DNA of 64,000 nucleotides, from the NCBI GenBank assembly GCA_965200505.1, contig OZ241343.1, positions 1,612,001 to 1,676,000 on the forward strand, read 5' to 3'. A program made the position numbers and the translations under genes. Source of the stretch: VXNE01 sp965200505 (GTDB taxonomy: Bacteria; Pseudomonadota; Gammaproteobacteria; Pseudomonadales; Azotimanducaceae). Under the pieces are notes generated by a model. It was not told the origin of the DNA and searched no databases. It was given only the letters and a program-made list of their open reading frames with translations. Shown here piece after piece: positions 17,833-27,300 of this stretch. The first letter of the stretch is position 1. Each line of letters begins with the position of its first letter.

Positions 17833-18392
17833 ACTGGCACTCCGTCGTCCAAGCCGGCTCTTTTGAGAACGGGGGCGACTGCCGGCCCGATGCCCTTTGC
17901 GATTCGACCAGCCAACTGCTCCAAGCCCCACTCGATCTCCTGTTGTAGGCGGTCCAACATGCCCTCAATCTGAGAAGCCAGCTTTGGGGCTCTGAGCCGA
18001 TAATGGGGCAGGATCTGGTTCCTTCGCCGCGCGAGTTGGCTCCGTAGCACGCCTTCAACCACCTCTATCGAGTCGTCTGGGCGTCCCGAAGCGTTCAAGA
18101 AGTCATGCGTTCGCTCCAGAAGTTCGAATCGAATGCGATAACCGGTAGCCTGTGGACGCAGCTCGTCCAGTTGGACAGTCAGTGGACACTGCATGTGCAG
18201 CTGTCGCTGATGGAGAATCAGCAGCACCGCCTTCAGGAAGGAGGGACTAACGTCCGACTTCCAGTCGTCCGCAATGGCTCGGCACCACGAATCGCAGAGT
18301 TCCGCCGGTTCGTAGTTGCAGTTGGCAAAGCGCTCGGCCACCCCCTTCCAGCGGGGAGGAAGAGGCAGCGAGCGGTGTGGCCCGTCTCTCAT
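17829..18392 (-). CDS. Unknown protein, first gene of the QueC-like/ImmA/PIN operon
   Basis: A 187-residue soluble protein with no motif I can name. It begins MRDGPHRSLPLPPRWKGVAERF, has a Cys pair (AELCDSWC) near residue 35, and ends in a strongly helical segment (LASQIEGMLDRLQQEIEWGLEQLAGRI). The start at 18392 fits a promoter whose predicted start site falls at or one base before the ATG; an ATG 12 codons upstream would lie over the -35 box and is rejected. The stop overlaps the GTG of the QueC-like gene. In Qat the QueC-like protein also has a partner of unknown function, so this may be the substrate or scaffold. That role is inference. Confidence 0.72.
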   Translation of the reverse strand: MRDGPHRSLPLPPRWKGVAERFANCNYEPAELCDSWCRAIADDWKSDVSPSFLKAVLLILHQRQLHMQCPLTVQLDELRPQATGYRIRFELLERTHDFLNASGRPDDSIEVVEGVLRSQLARRRNQILPHYRLRAPKLASQIEGMLDRLQQEIEWGLEQLAGRIAKGIGPAVAPVLKRAGLDDGVPV

Positions 18393-18399
18393 GTCAGGG

Positions 18400-18428
18400 A
18401 GTATGAGGCCAAAAGGTGACATTGTCAA
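18400..18428 (-). promoter_or_regulatory. Sigma70-like promoter of the second defence operon, probably leaderless
   Basis: On the minus strand TTGACA (18423-18428, perfect -35) is followed after exactly 17 bp by CATACT (18400-18405, four of six -10 positions). The predicted start site is at or one base before the ATG at 18392, giving a leaderless or nearly leaderless transcript. No Shine-Dalgarno sequence precedes that ATG, which agrees. It separates this operon from mod. Confidence 0.65.
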
Positions 18429-18477
18429 GCCTGTCTCAGCCTACCCCCGCCGAGCTACCAGATGGCGGAAGCGGCAG

Positions 18478-21255
18478 CTAGACCTTCACCACCTTCATCA
18501 CCTCGTCGCCCAGGTGGTTGATGACCTTCACGGCGATGCGGCCGGATTTCGGCTTGGGGAAGGGGCGGGAGGTGCTGCTGTGGAGGGTGGCCCAAGCGTC
18601 GGGGTTGATCTCGGCCTTCAGCGTGGTCTTCAGGGATTTGTAGGGGTCGCTGGCACCGAGGAAGTACGCTTGGCGGACGAAGAAGCTCTCTTGGTTGTAG
18701 TCCGTGTCCACGAACCAGCAGGCGATGCCATCCGTCTCGTGGCTGCGGACTTCGCCACTGGCCGGGTGGTACACGTCCACGCCGTTGATCTTCACTTGAA
18801 GCTCATCGCCGGCTGGCAGGACGTCGATGTCCGGCTCGCCGAAGACGACGAACAGGTTGGCGCTCTTCGTCTTCTTGAGGTCCTGCGCCATGTGCAAATC
18901 CGCGTTCATGCGCGCCTTGAGGATCGGCACCCGCCCTAGCTGGCCGAACTCGGACGCTTGCACGTCGTAGTTGAAGGCACAGGCGATCAGCACGTCGCAG
19001 CCCGCGTCGGCGGCCTCGCGGGCGGCTTCCACCAAGTCTGGGCGGGAGACGGTGCCGAACTCCGGGCCGACGAAGATGGCGGCTCGCTTCTCGTCGCCCC
19101 CGTCGCTTTCTGTGTAGCGACCGATGGCGCAGACCATGGCACCGGGCCAGCGTTCGCACTGCTCAAGCGGTGCCCCGAACGTGATTCGGTTGTCCTTGTG
19201 GATTTGTTGGACGCCGGCCGCTTGCAGGTTCTCCAAGATCACCGTCGTGTAATCCTGATGGCCGTTGCTCGCTTGGTACGGTGCGTGGCGATCGCGCACC
19301 TCAGTGGCGTCGCCATCCTCGTCAACGGGCAGCGCGCGATGCGGCGACAGGCTCTCGACGGTAAACGGGCCGGCCACGCGGACGCGCCGTTTGTCCTCGT
19401 AGGGTTTGTCGTAGAGGTGCTCGTAGTCCGCCTTGGCGGCGATGGAGGCGTCGATGGCTTGCTGGCGGGCGGTGCGTAGCTGCCACCATTCGGCGTGGAG
19501 TTGCTGCGCCTTGTTCGGCCACGCATCATCGGAGCCGCGGGGGATCTGCCACTCTTCCCATTGTTCGCCCAACGCTCGGTTGATGGCGCTGCGCAACGGT
19601 TCAAGCTGGGTCTGATACTCGTCGTAAATGACGTCGATTTCGGTGTTGTTGGCGATGGATCTGAGCGTGACGTGTGGTACGCGCTCGTATATGAAGCCCT
19701 GACGGACCGCGCCGTGGGTTGGCGTTTCGGAAGGTTCGGTGCCAGAGAGTTCGGCTTCCTTGGCTTGGCCTTCGGGGGAGTCCGCAAGCAAGTAGTATGG
19801 ATAGCGAGCGCCCATGATGCGAGCGCGGGCCAAGGCGAGGGCGACGCGGGAGGTGTCGATGGTGATCCAGCGGCGGCCCCATTGCTCAGCAACGTAGGCG
19901 GTGGTGCCGGAACCGCAGGTCGGGTCTAGGACTAGATCACCGGGGTCAGAGGACATCAAGATGCATCGAGATACAATCTTGTCGTGCGTTTGTACCACAT
20001 AGACCTTCGTATCTGAGAAACCAGCTGCCGTATCAGTCCACGTGTTTTCCATCTGGCGCATTGGCGAATCACTAAAGAATTGTCTGTAGTACGTCGATGA
20101 TCCGAGATTGAATAGTCTATTCGCCCTGATGAGCCTCTGCACTCCTTCAAAGTTCGTTCGCCAGCTCTTTCGTCCGGTAGGCCGAACCGTCTCTCCGCGA
20201 AAGTCAAAGTCAAAGATACAGGTTGGCGTGTAGCCTGATGAGTACAAGCTCGAACGCTTGAATACTCCAGCGGCTCCACTAGGGGGCTCGCGCAACTTCT
20301 CGTACATGCCTGATCCATCATCTCTAAAAGCAAACTCCGGCTCATCCTCCATTGGTCTAGGAACCTGCACGTTTCTGTACTTTGCTTGAGTTTTGTCCTT
20401 TGCATACCACACAATGTAGTCGTACACGTTGGAGAGACCCCGAGACCCCAACGGGGTTAAAGCACGATAGTGGATTAGGGAAAAGAAGTTATCCTCCCCA
20501 AACACCTCATCCATCAGCGCCCGCACTCTGTGGACGTTCTCGTCGCCGATCTGCACGAACACCGAGCCGCTCTCCGTCAGCAGGTCTCGCGCCACCGTCA
20601 GCCGGTCGCGCAGATACGTCAGATACGAGTGGATACCGTCCCGCCAAGTGTCCCGAAACGCCTTCACCTGTTCCGGTTCACGGGTCATGTGCTCCGCCTT
20701 GCCGTCCTTCACGTCGCGGCTGGTCGTGGACCACTGGAAGTTCGAGTTGAACTTGATGCCGTAGGGCGGGTCGATATAGATGCACTGCACCTTGCCGCGT
20801 AAGCCCTCGCGTTCGGCCAGGGACGCCATCACCTGCAGGCTATCGCCCAAGATCATGCGGTTCGACCACTTGGCGTCGTGCTGGTAGAACTCGGTGCGGG
20901 CGTTGTCGTCCGGCAGGCCGTTGAAGTCTCCGAACAAGTCCACTTGCGGCTCGTCCGCCGCTTGATCCTCCTTGCTGCGGCGCACGAGATCGTCGATCAG
21001 CACCTTGGGCTTCACCTTCTCCTGAATGAAGAGCGGGGGTGCCGGCACCACCAAGCTCTGCCAGTCCTGCTCATCTTTACCGCGCCACATCAACTGCGGG
21101 TCGAGGTCTCGGTTGCGCTCGTAAGTCACCGGAAGCGGCTTGCGCTTGTCCTCTTCCAACGTCGCCTGATGCTCCGCCGTCGGGATGTTCTTACGGGACG
21201 CATCGCCATGCGTCAGCGCTGCCACTTGTTTCGACTTCCGGGCCTTTCGCGCCAT
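18478..21255 (-). CDS. Type III-like DNA adenine methyltransferase (Mod)
   Basis: A 925-residue S-adenosylmethionine-dependent DNA methyltransferase. The catalytic motif DPPY lies at about residues 162-165 and the cofactor motif DPTCGSGTT at about 441-449. This order (motif IV before motif I) defines the beta class of N6-adenine enzymes that includes type III Mod subunits. The segment between them, the target-recognition region (about 19960-20480), is clearly AT-richer than both flanks. A long C-terminal part (about 500-925) exceeds typical Mod length and is unassigned. The ATG at 21255 shares one base with the preceding TOPRIM stop (TGATG). An ATG 21 codons upstream is less likely. Paired with the Res gene of the same operon. 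Confidence 0.9.
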   Translation of the reverse strand: MARKARKSKQVAALTHGDASRKNIPTAEHQATLEEDKRKPLPVTYERNRDLDPQLMWRGKDEQDWQSLVVPAPPLFIQEKVKPKVLIDDLVRRSKEDQAADEPQVDLFGDFNGLPDDNARTEFYQHDAKWSNRMILGDSLQVMASLAEREGLRGKVQCIYIDPPYGIKFNSNFQWSTTSRDVKDGKAEHMTREPEQVKAFRDTWRDGIHSYLTYLRDRLTVARDLLTESGSVFVQIGDENVHRVRALMDEVFGEDNFFSLIHYRALTPLGSRGLSNVYDYIVWYAKDKTQAKYRNVQVPRPMEDEPEFAFRDDGSGMYEKLREPPSGAAGVFKRSSLYSSGYTPTCIFDFDFRGETVRPTGRKSWRTNFEGVQRLIRANRLFNLGSSTYYRQFFSDSPMRQMENTWTDTAAGFSDTKVYVVQTHDKIVSRCILMSSDPGDLVLDPTCGSGTTAYVAEQWGRRWITIDTSRVALALARARIMGARYPYYLLADSPEGQAKEAELSGTEPSETPTHGAVRQGFIYERVPHVTLRSIANNTEIDVIYDEYQTQLEPLRSAINRALGEQWEEWQIPRGSDDAWPNKAQQLHAEWWQLRTARQQAIDASIAAKADYEHLYDKPYEDKRRVRVAGPFTVESLSPHRALPVDEDGDATEVRDRHAPYQASNGHQDYTTVILENLQAAGVQQIHKDNRITFGAPLEQCERWPGAMVCAIGRYTESDGGDEKRAAIFVGPEFGTVSRPDLVEAAREAADAGCDVLIACAFNYDVQASEFGQLGRVPILKARMNADLHMAQDLKKTKSANLFVVFGEPDIDVLPAGDELQVKINGVDVYHPASGEVRSHETDGIACWFVDTDYNQESFFVRQAYFLGASDPYKSLKTTLKAEINPDAWATLHSSTSRPFPKPKSGRIAVKVINHLGDEVMKVVKV

Positions 21256-22148
21256 CAGCGGTACCCCCCGGACGCGCCTATCGCGGCGCCATCGCCGGCA
21301 CTGCCTATGCTTCGCCAAGGCGTTGCGAGAAGAAACGATACAAGATCGTTGGCCGCGCTGGATTCCCTATACCGATCGGCCGGCAAGCCGCCGCGGGCAA
21401 GAACGGTTCCAAGTGGTCCCCCCGGATGATCGAATTGCCCTGCGGCGGTGATCACTGCCTTCAGCTGCCGCGCTTCGTTCTTCAAGACCTCCTGCCCTGG
21501 AATGCTGTTCTGATCAATGAATCGACTCGCCGCGTCGTACCGTTCCGGCCATTCCGTGGCGACCATCGGGGCAACGTTGTTTTCCAGTGTGCCAGTCTCC
21601 TTGCCCTCGGCATGGAAGACATAAAGGCCTACCGGCACAGGCACAGCCTTGGGTCTCAGCCATTGCGCGTGCTCCATGCCGTCGAGGTCTCCGTAGTACG
21701 ATGCGTAGTCGCGCCGGAAAGCGGCCACGGTCGTGCTCAACCCGTCGTCGTCCGCATCGAACAAGAACGCCACCGCGTGTTCTGTGATGTCGTGCTCGGC
21801 GGGGGCAAGCATTAGAGCGTCAGTGCCTCTAATGAGGTTCAAGGCCGCCTTCGCGTTGTCCTTGGTGCCCACGCGAATCAGCACAAATATCACGTCCCTT
21901 TCCGGTCCCTCTACGACGGACTCGAACTGTGGCGTAGGCGGATAGCTGTCGTAAAGCGCGATGTCTTCTACGGCTAGGTCGTCAAGTCTTCGCACGATCA
22001 AACCCTTGCCTACCTGGCTTCTTCCGAATGGTGACGGCAGCTCTCGAATGGGCCGCTTCATCCTTCTGCAGTTGGCGCAAGCGCCCAAACTTCGCTCAAC
22101 GAAGACGATGTCGTGCTTGCCCTCGCAAAACACCAGCACGGCCCTCAC
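21255..22148 (-). CDS. Stand-alone TOPRIM-domain protein (AriB-like partner)
   Basis: A 297-residue protein with a TOPRIM fold. The metal-binding Glu9 is in LVFCEGKHD and an acidic DxD lies at Asp131/Asp133 (FLFDADDDG). The later stretch YVFHAEGKETGTLENNVAPM resembles DUF3226/DUF4435-like proteins. TOPRIM domains in OLD and PARIS systems are nucleases activated by an ABC-type ATPase, and here that ATPase is the upstream gene. The GTG start at 22148 overlaps the ATPase stop (GTGA), and the stop overlaps the mod start. Two cysteines at 24-27 (CANC) and two conserved-looking charged loops are otherwise unexplained. I infer a nuclease effector; its target could be DNA or tRNA. Confidence 0.8.
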   Translation of the reverse strand: MRAVLVFCEGKHDIVFVERSLGACANCRRMKRPIRELPSPFGRSQVGKGLIVRRLDDLAVEDIALYDSYPPTPQFESVVEGPERDVIFVLIRVGTKDNAKAALNLIRGTDALMLAPAEHDITEHAVAFLFDADDDGLSTTVAAFRRDYASYYGDLDGMEHAQWLRPKAVPVPVGLYVFHAEGKETGTLENNVAPMVATEWPERYDAASRFIDQNSIPGQEVLKNEARQLKAVITAAGQFDHPGGPLGTVLARGGLPADRYRESSAANDLVSFLLATPWRSIGSAGDGAAIGASGGYR

Positions 22149-24331
22149 GCCACTCCCCTCAGATCGAAGTCCGCCGCTTCGTGAAGCAGCAGCAACTGGT
22201 CACCATCAAAGCGGCGGGCATCAATGCCTCCCGGCCTGCGTCGGAGAGCGTACGCAGCGATGTCCTCCGTCTTGTAGTTGTTCGTTACGAAGGCATCCAG
22301 CGCCTCCTTGCTGTGCGTCGTGAGAAACACTTGGACGTCGAGCTCAATCGCAAGCTCTTGGACAACCCGCGTGAAATCCCTCAGCAGTCGGGGATGAATG
22401 GCGCTCTCGAACTCGTCGACCAAGAGCACCCCACCACGAACACTGGCAAGCAACATTCCAATCTCAAACACCCGCCAGAGACCATCGCCGAACGATGACA
22501 GATCGGGGGCATGCTCGAAATCGACATGGGTCGTCAAAAACCGATGGTGCTTATCCGCGAGCTCGATGTTGGCGATCCGTGAGTCGATGTTCTCCCTAAT
22601 GAAATCGATCACCTTTGCCTTCGTCCCAGCTTCCAAGGCCGAGTCATGAGCCTTCACGAGCGCGTCTATGCGATTGGCACGGAAGGGGCTAGTTAGCGCA
22701 CAGCGGCAGAGCCAGTGGCGACCATTGAAATGTGCTCGATGGGGGCGGTCGGAAAACAGGGCCACGTCGGTACTCTGAGCCCAGCTACCGTAGCGGGTTT
22801 CGATCAAGTACCGCTTCAGAAACGATGCCTGATCGCCGATGCGGCCTTCCGCATCGTCTGTACGCCGAACAGTCACTGCCGCGGCGCTGTCCTCAATTTG
22901 ATCGAAATCTCCAGAGATGCAGATGTGCTCCGGAATCTCAGCAACCAACCAATTTGGGTCCGGTCGACCTTCCCATTTGCCTCGCCAGCGCATAGCGTCC
23001 AGCAACGCAGTCTCATCGTTTTGATGGGAAAGTAAGTGGACCGCTTCGAGCACGGAAGTCTTACCAGCGTTGTTGACACCGGCAATCAGGTTGATCCGGC
23101 GTAGGCGGTCGAGGGAAACTCCCGCGATACCACGGTATGCGTCAACCCGAACAGTTGAGAATTGCGAAGACCTGGACTCGTTAAACGGCTCCCAAGGCAT
23201 CCTCTCGGCCGTGTCCCCTAGAGGCCGCCGCTTGTGAGCCAAGGCAAGCCCTTGGAACCTCCCGATGATCTGATTAACCCGATCGAGGTCGTCGTCCTCC
23301 AATTGACTGACTTGGCTGCTGAGTTTATCGAGCCCGCGGTCACACGACACAAATGCGCGCTCGATGTCGTTCTTCACCAGTATCTCGCTGGAGAGGGTAG
23401 CTTGTTGCAGGCTGCGCGTTTCCTCCAGTTCCTTCACGGCCTTTGGATCGTCGATGATCTTCGCCAATTCTCGTACATGGCCAACCGTAGTCAACACCGG
23501 ATCGACACTGACCCAGCCGTGCGGGCCGTCTTCATCGCCGTTCTCGGGCTCTGGTTCTGTCGACATCCACTGGAACAATCGCTCCAGATTGGCACCATTG
23601 GTCGCTTGCCGTGTGTTGTTGTCCCAGCCAAGCCAATCGCGAATCGACGGACTGGCCAGCGCTTCGCGGAACAGGTTGTATTGATCGGACTTGAATTGGT
23701 CGCCAAAATCACTCTCTTTGTAGGCACCGACGAGCTTAAGTGTCCGTATTGACAGGTTGAAGTCGCGTTTGGTGATGCCGAGGGAATTGCAAACTGCGTC
23801 GGCGTCGCCGAGGTGCTCGTGAAGGCGGTTGATCGCCATTGCGCGGCTGACGGCTGGCCAACGGCGTTTACCGCTGATGTGGTGCAGGCCCATCATCACG
23901 AGGTGATGAAGTTCATCTGCGTCTTCATGGAGCACCACAGTCAGCCGCGAGAAGACTGTTGGGTCCAGGCGGCCAAGTTCGATAGCTTCCGCTGCGTATC
24001 GTTGCTGGAGGTGCTTGAGGGTGGCCACGCGCCGGTTGCCCTCGATCACAAGAAACCGACGGCCCCGCTTTTCGACCAAGATCGCGTCGAGCTCCAGCCA
24101 GCCGTTCTCCTTGAAGCTGGCGATGAGGTCTCGGACGTTCGCTTGGTTTCGCCCAAGAACAAACGTGGTCGTGCGCCGCTGAACGTCTGCCTCGAATACG
24201 TCGTCCGAACTGACCTTGCGGTAGTTTGGGTGGTCCGCGAACCGATAGTTGTTCGGGTCCAGGTAGAGGCTTCCGAGGGCGACGTGGCGGCGCTCCCCTC
24301 GGGATTGTTCCGCCGGTTCGTCGTTCATCAT
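22145..24331 (-). CDS. ParB-domain + ABC-type AAA ATPase (AriA/OLD-like)
   Basis: A 728-residue two-module protein. Residues about 65-110 are a ParB/Sulfiredoxin-like domain (VRDLIASFKENGWLELDAILVE, then IEGNRR at 96-101). A helix-turn-helix-like segment (GITKRDFNLSIRTL) follows at about 185-200. Residues 390-728 are an OLD/AAA_21-type ATPase with Walker A GVNNAGKT (418-425), a signature-like SSFGDGLW (612-619), Walker B GGVLLVDEFESAIHP (633-647) and TTHS (671-674). It lacks its own TOPRIM domain, which is encoded by the next gene. It starts immediately after the res stop. The ATPase plus separate TOPRIM matches PARIS; the ParB module is an addition I cannot place. Confidence 0.85.
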   Translation of the reverse strand: MMNDEPAEQSRGERRHVALGSLYLDPNNYRFADHPNYRKVSSDDVFEADVQRRTTTFVLGRNQANVRDLIASFKENGWLELDAILVEKRGRRFLVIEGNRRVATLKHLQQRYAAEAIELGRLDPTVFSRLTVVLHEDADELHHLVMMGLHHISGKRRWPAVSRAMAINRLHEHLGDADAVCNSLGITKRDFNLSIRTLKLVGAYKESDFGDQFKSDQYNLFREALASPSIRDWLGWDNNTRQATNGANLERLFQWMSTEPEPENGDEDGPHGWVSVDPVLTTVGHVRELAKIIDDPKAVKELEETRSLQQATLSSEILVKNDIERAFVSCDRGLDKLSSQVSQLEDDDLDRVNQIIGRFQGLALAHKRRPLGDTAERMPWEPFNESRSSQFSTVRVDAYRGIAGVSLDRLRRINLIAGVNNAGKTSVLEAVHLLSHQNDETALLDAMRWRGKWEGRPDPNWLVAEIPEHICISGDFDQIEDSAAAVTVRRTDDAEGRIGDQASFLKRYLIETRYGSWAQSTDVALFSDRPHRAHFNGRHWLCRCALTSPFRANRIDALVKAHDSALEAGTKAKVIDFIRENIDSRIANIELADKHHRFLTTHVDFEHAPDLSSFGDGLWRVFEIGMLLASVRGGVLLVDEFESAIHPRLLRDFTRVVQELAIELDVQVFLTTHSKEALDAFVTNNYKTEDIAAYALRRRPGGIDARRFDGDQLLLLHEAADFDLRGVA

Positions 24332-27300
24332 CTACTTCCCCATGTTGGCCGCGCCAGCCAAGACCGCATCAATCTCCTCCCGCATACTGTACACGTCTCG
24401 AAGCTCCAAGAACTTCCAGCGGCCGTACTCGCCCAAGCGGTTGACGCCGGGCAGCCACTGCGTCTCGACGGTCTCCTTCTTCGCCTTGGCATCCTCCAAG
24501 CGGCGCCCCTTCACTTCCACCATCAGATGCAGCAGATCGTCTTCGCCGTGGCCGTCGTCGGCCAGCACGATAAAGTCGGGCAGGTAGGCGCGGGCCTCGC
24601 CGCCCAAGCGGTATGGCACGGTGAAGCCTAGCCCTTGATTCTTCACATAGGCACGCACTTGGGGATGCGCTTCAATGGTGCGGGCAAACTCGGCCTCCCA
24701 GCCGCTGTCGCACACCACGTGGTTCACATGGCACCGGCGCGGGTCGGTGCTGTACGTCTCCTTGGCGGTGGCGAAGTCCACATCGGCGGTGGAACCGAAC
24801 GGGTTGTAAGAATCCAACAACACTGTCGCGGCCCGGCTGCCGATGTTCTCGCGGACGATGCCGCGGGTGATGCGCTCGCAAGCCTCATCGCCTAGCTGTT
24901 TGTAGAGAAGCTGCGCCGGGTAGGTGCCGCCCCGGCAGTCGAGGTGGCTACGCAGCCATTGCGAGGCGATGCGCTTGAGTTGGCCGAAGAGATGTAGCTT
25001 CGGAGTGCCGTCGGCATCTTGCCATTTGGTTTCCACCAGATTCTTGGCGAGGTGGTAGGCCACCGTGGAGAGGCGGGTGGAGGCGGTGTGCGCCAAAGTG
25101 AGCAGGGCGCTCTGGCCAAGGATGCCTTCGTTCACCGTCTCCGCGGGGCCGACGAGTTCAGGCGTCAGCTCAAGCGTGGAGCCCTCGTCGAACGACGCGG
25201 TGAGACGCTCTTCGGGAAGTTCCACCCGATAGCCCGCCACGCGCGGGAAACGAATCGTGCAGTCGTCCCGGTCTGGGCGAACGGCACGCACCCGCACGGT
25301 GTTGCGCGGTGGCTGAGGCTTCACGATGGTGGGCTTGGCGGTGAAGTCGAAAGGAATGCCCAGCACGTCCGCGTATTCCACGTTGAAGCGGCCGGCCTCG
25401 TTCAGTTCGTAGGATTGGCGGCGCAATGCCCGGCCCACCACTTGCTCGCACAACAACTGTGTGCCGAAGGCGCGCACACCCAGCACATGCGTCACGGTGT
25501 TGGCGTCCCACCCCTCGGTGAGCATGGAGACAGACACCACGCAGCGGGTCTCGCCGCCGAGCCGCCCCGCCTTGCCCACCGTGTTCATCGCTTCACGCAG
25601 CAGCTCCTCATCCGTGAAGTCTTCGGCGCGGCGGCCTTGCCCGGTGCGCTCCACCACTTCGCGCCGGAAACGCTCGATCTCGTCCTTTGCGAACTCGCGG
25701 AAGTTGCCTTCCAACGCGGTGCCCGATTCGAGTTGCTCGCTGTCGATCAGCAGTGTGCGAGGGCGGGGATGGGGTTCGCCGCTTTCGTCGAAGTTGCGGA
25801 ACAGCGGCAAGCGGCCGGGCACTGGTTCGGCCGAACCATCGGCGCGTTGCCGGTGGAAGCCGGCGATGTAGTCGTAAACGAGCTTGGAGGTGGCCGTGTT
25901 GTTGCAGACGACGATGAAGCACGGCGGCACGTCGATCTTCGCCTGCTCCCACTCGGCAAACACGCGCTCGTAGTGCCCGTACAGCGCTTCCAGGGCACTT
26001 TGCAACTGCATGGGCAGCGCCAAAGGATCCAAGGCCCCGGCGTTGGCGCGGCGGCCCTTCCTCGGCATGTCTTTGCCGATGTGTTCCCAAAGGTTACGGT
26101 AAACGGGCACTTCGGCGGTGGGCACGTTGTCTGCCACCGGTACCCGGGGCAGCTTGACAATGCCGCACTCGATGGCGTCCATCAGCGAGAAATCGCATGT
26201 TGTCCACGGAAACAGGGTGCCTTCCGCGTAGCCGGATCCACGCAGGAAGAACGGCGTGGCGGAGAGGTCGATCACGCGGCTTAGCCCCAGCTTCTCGTTG
26301 ACGGTTTCCAAGCCGGAAATCCACACCCGGGCCGCCTCTTGATTGCGCTTGGCTTCGTCGCGTTCCTCGCCCTTGAGATCGCCTTCCTCATCCGCCTCCG
26401 CCAGCCGTTCCCGGTAGCAATGGTGGCCTTCGTCGTTGAAGGCCAGGATGCGCTTCATGCCCATCAGTTCGGGCATCACCCGGCGCAGCATCTGGCCTCC
26501 CGTCTCCTGCGTCTGCAGCGCCGGGCCGTGGCCTTGCAGCAACTTGCGGCCGCCCTTCGCCAGGAACTTGTGTTCGCCGCGCTCGCGGCGGATGAAGGCG
26601 TGGTAATTGGTGATGACGATGGTGGCGCACTGCAGGTCTGGCAGCATTTCCTGCGGCACCAACTCGCACGACCGGTAGTAGTTGTCCGGGTCGTTCGGCT
26701 TAAGCACGCGCAGCCGGTCGCGGACGGTGAGGCCCGGCGTCACCACTAGGAAGCCCCGCGTGAAGCGGGGGCTGCCCGGATGCCGCACGGCGTTAACGGT
26801 CTGCCATGCGATGAGCATGGCCATCACCGTCGTTTTCCCAGCGCCGGTAGCCAGCTTCAGCGCCAGCCGCGAGAGCCCTGGATTGGCACCTTCGTTGGCG
26901 CCCTGCAATTGCTTCAGGAGGTTGCGGGCCTCACCGCCAAGACGCGGCGCCACTTCGGTGAGCCAGATCACCGTTTCCGCCGCCTCCACTTGGCAGAAGA
27001 ACGGCCGAATGTGGGTGAAGGAATGATGCCGCCAGTGTTGCAGCAGGCGGGCCGTTTGCGGCGTCACCCCCCACTGGTGCGTGGGCAACTCGCGCCAAGC
27101 GTCTAGCCGCCGTCGCAACGCGTTGATGTACGCCTCGCGGTCGTAGCGCTGGCTGTCACTGCTGACTTCGGCAGCGGCTTCGTCGAGCACCATTTCGGCT
27201 TGTTGGCGCCGTTGCTTGCGGGGCTTAGGCACCGGCGCGATGAACGAGGCGGGCCGCCGGCCGGCGATTCGCTTGTTGGTGGGCTGGCGGTTCTCGTCCA

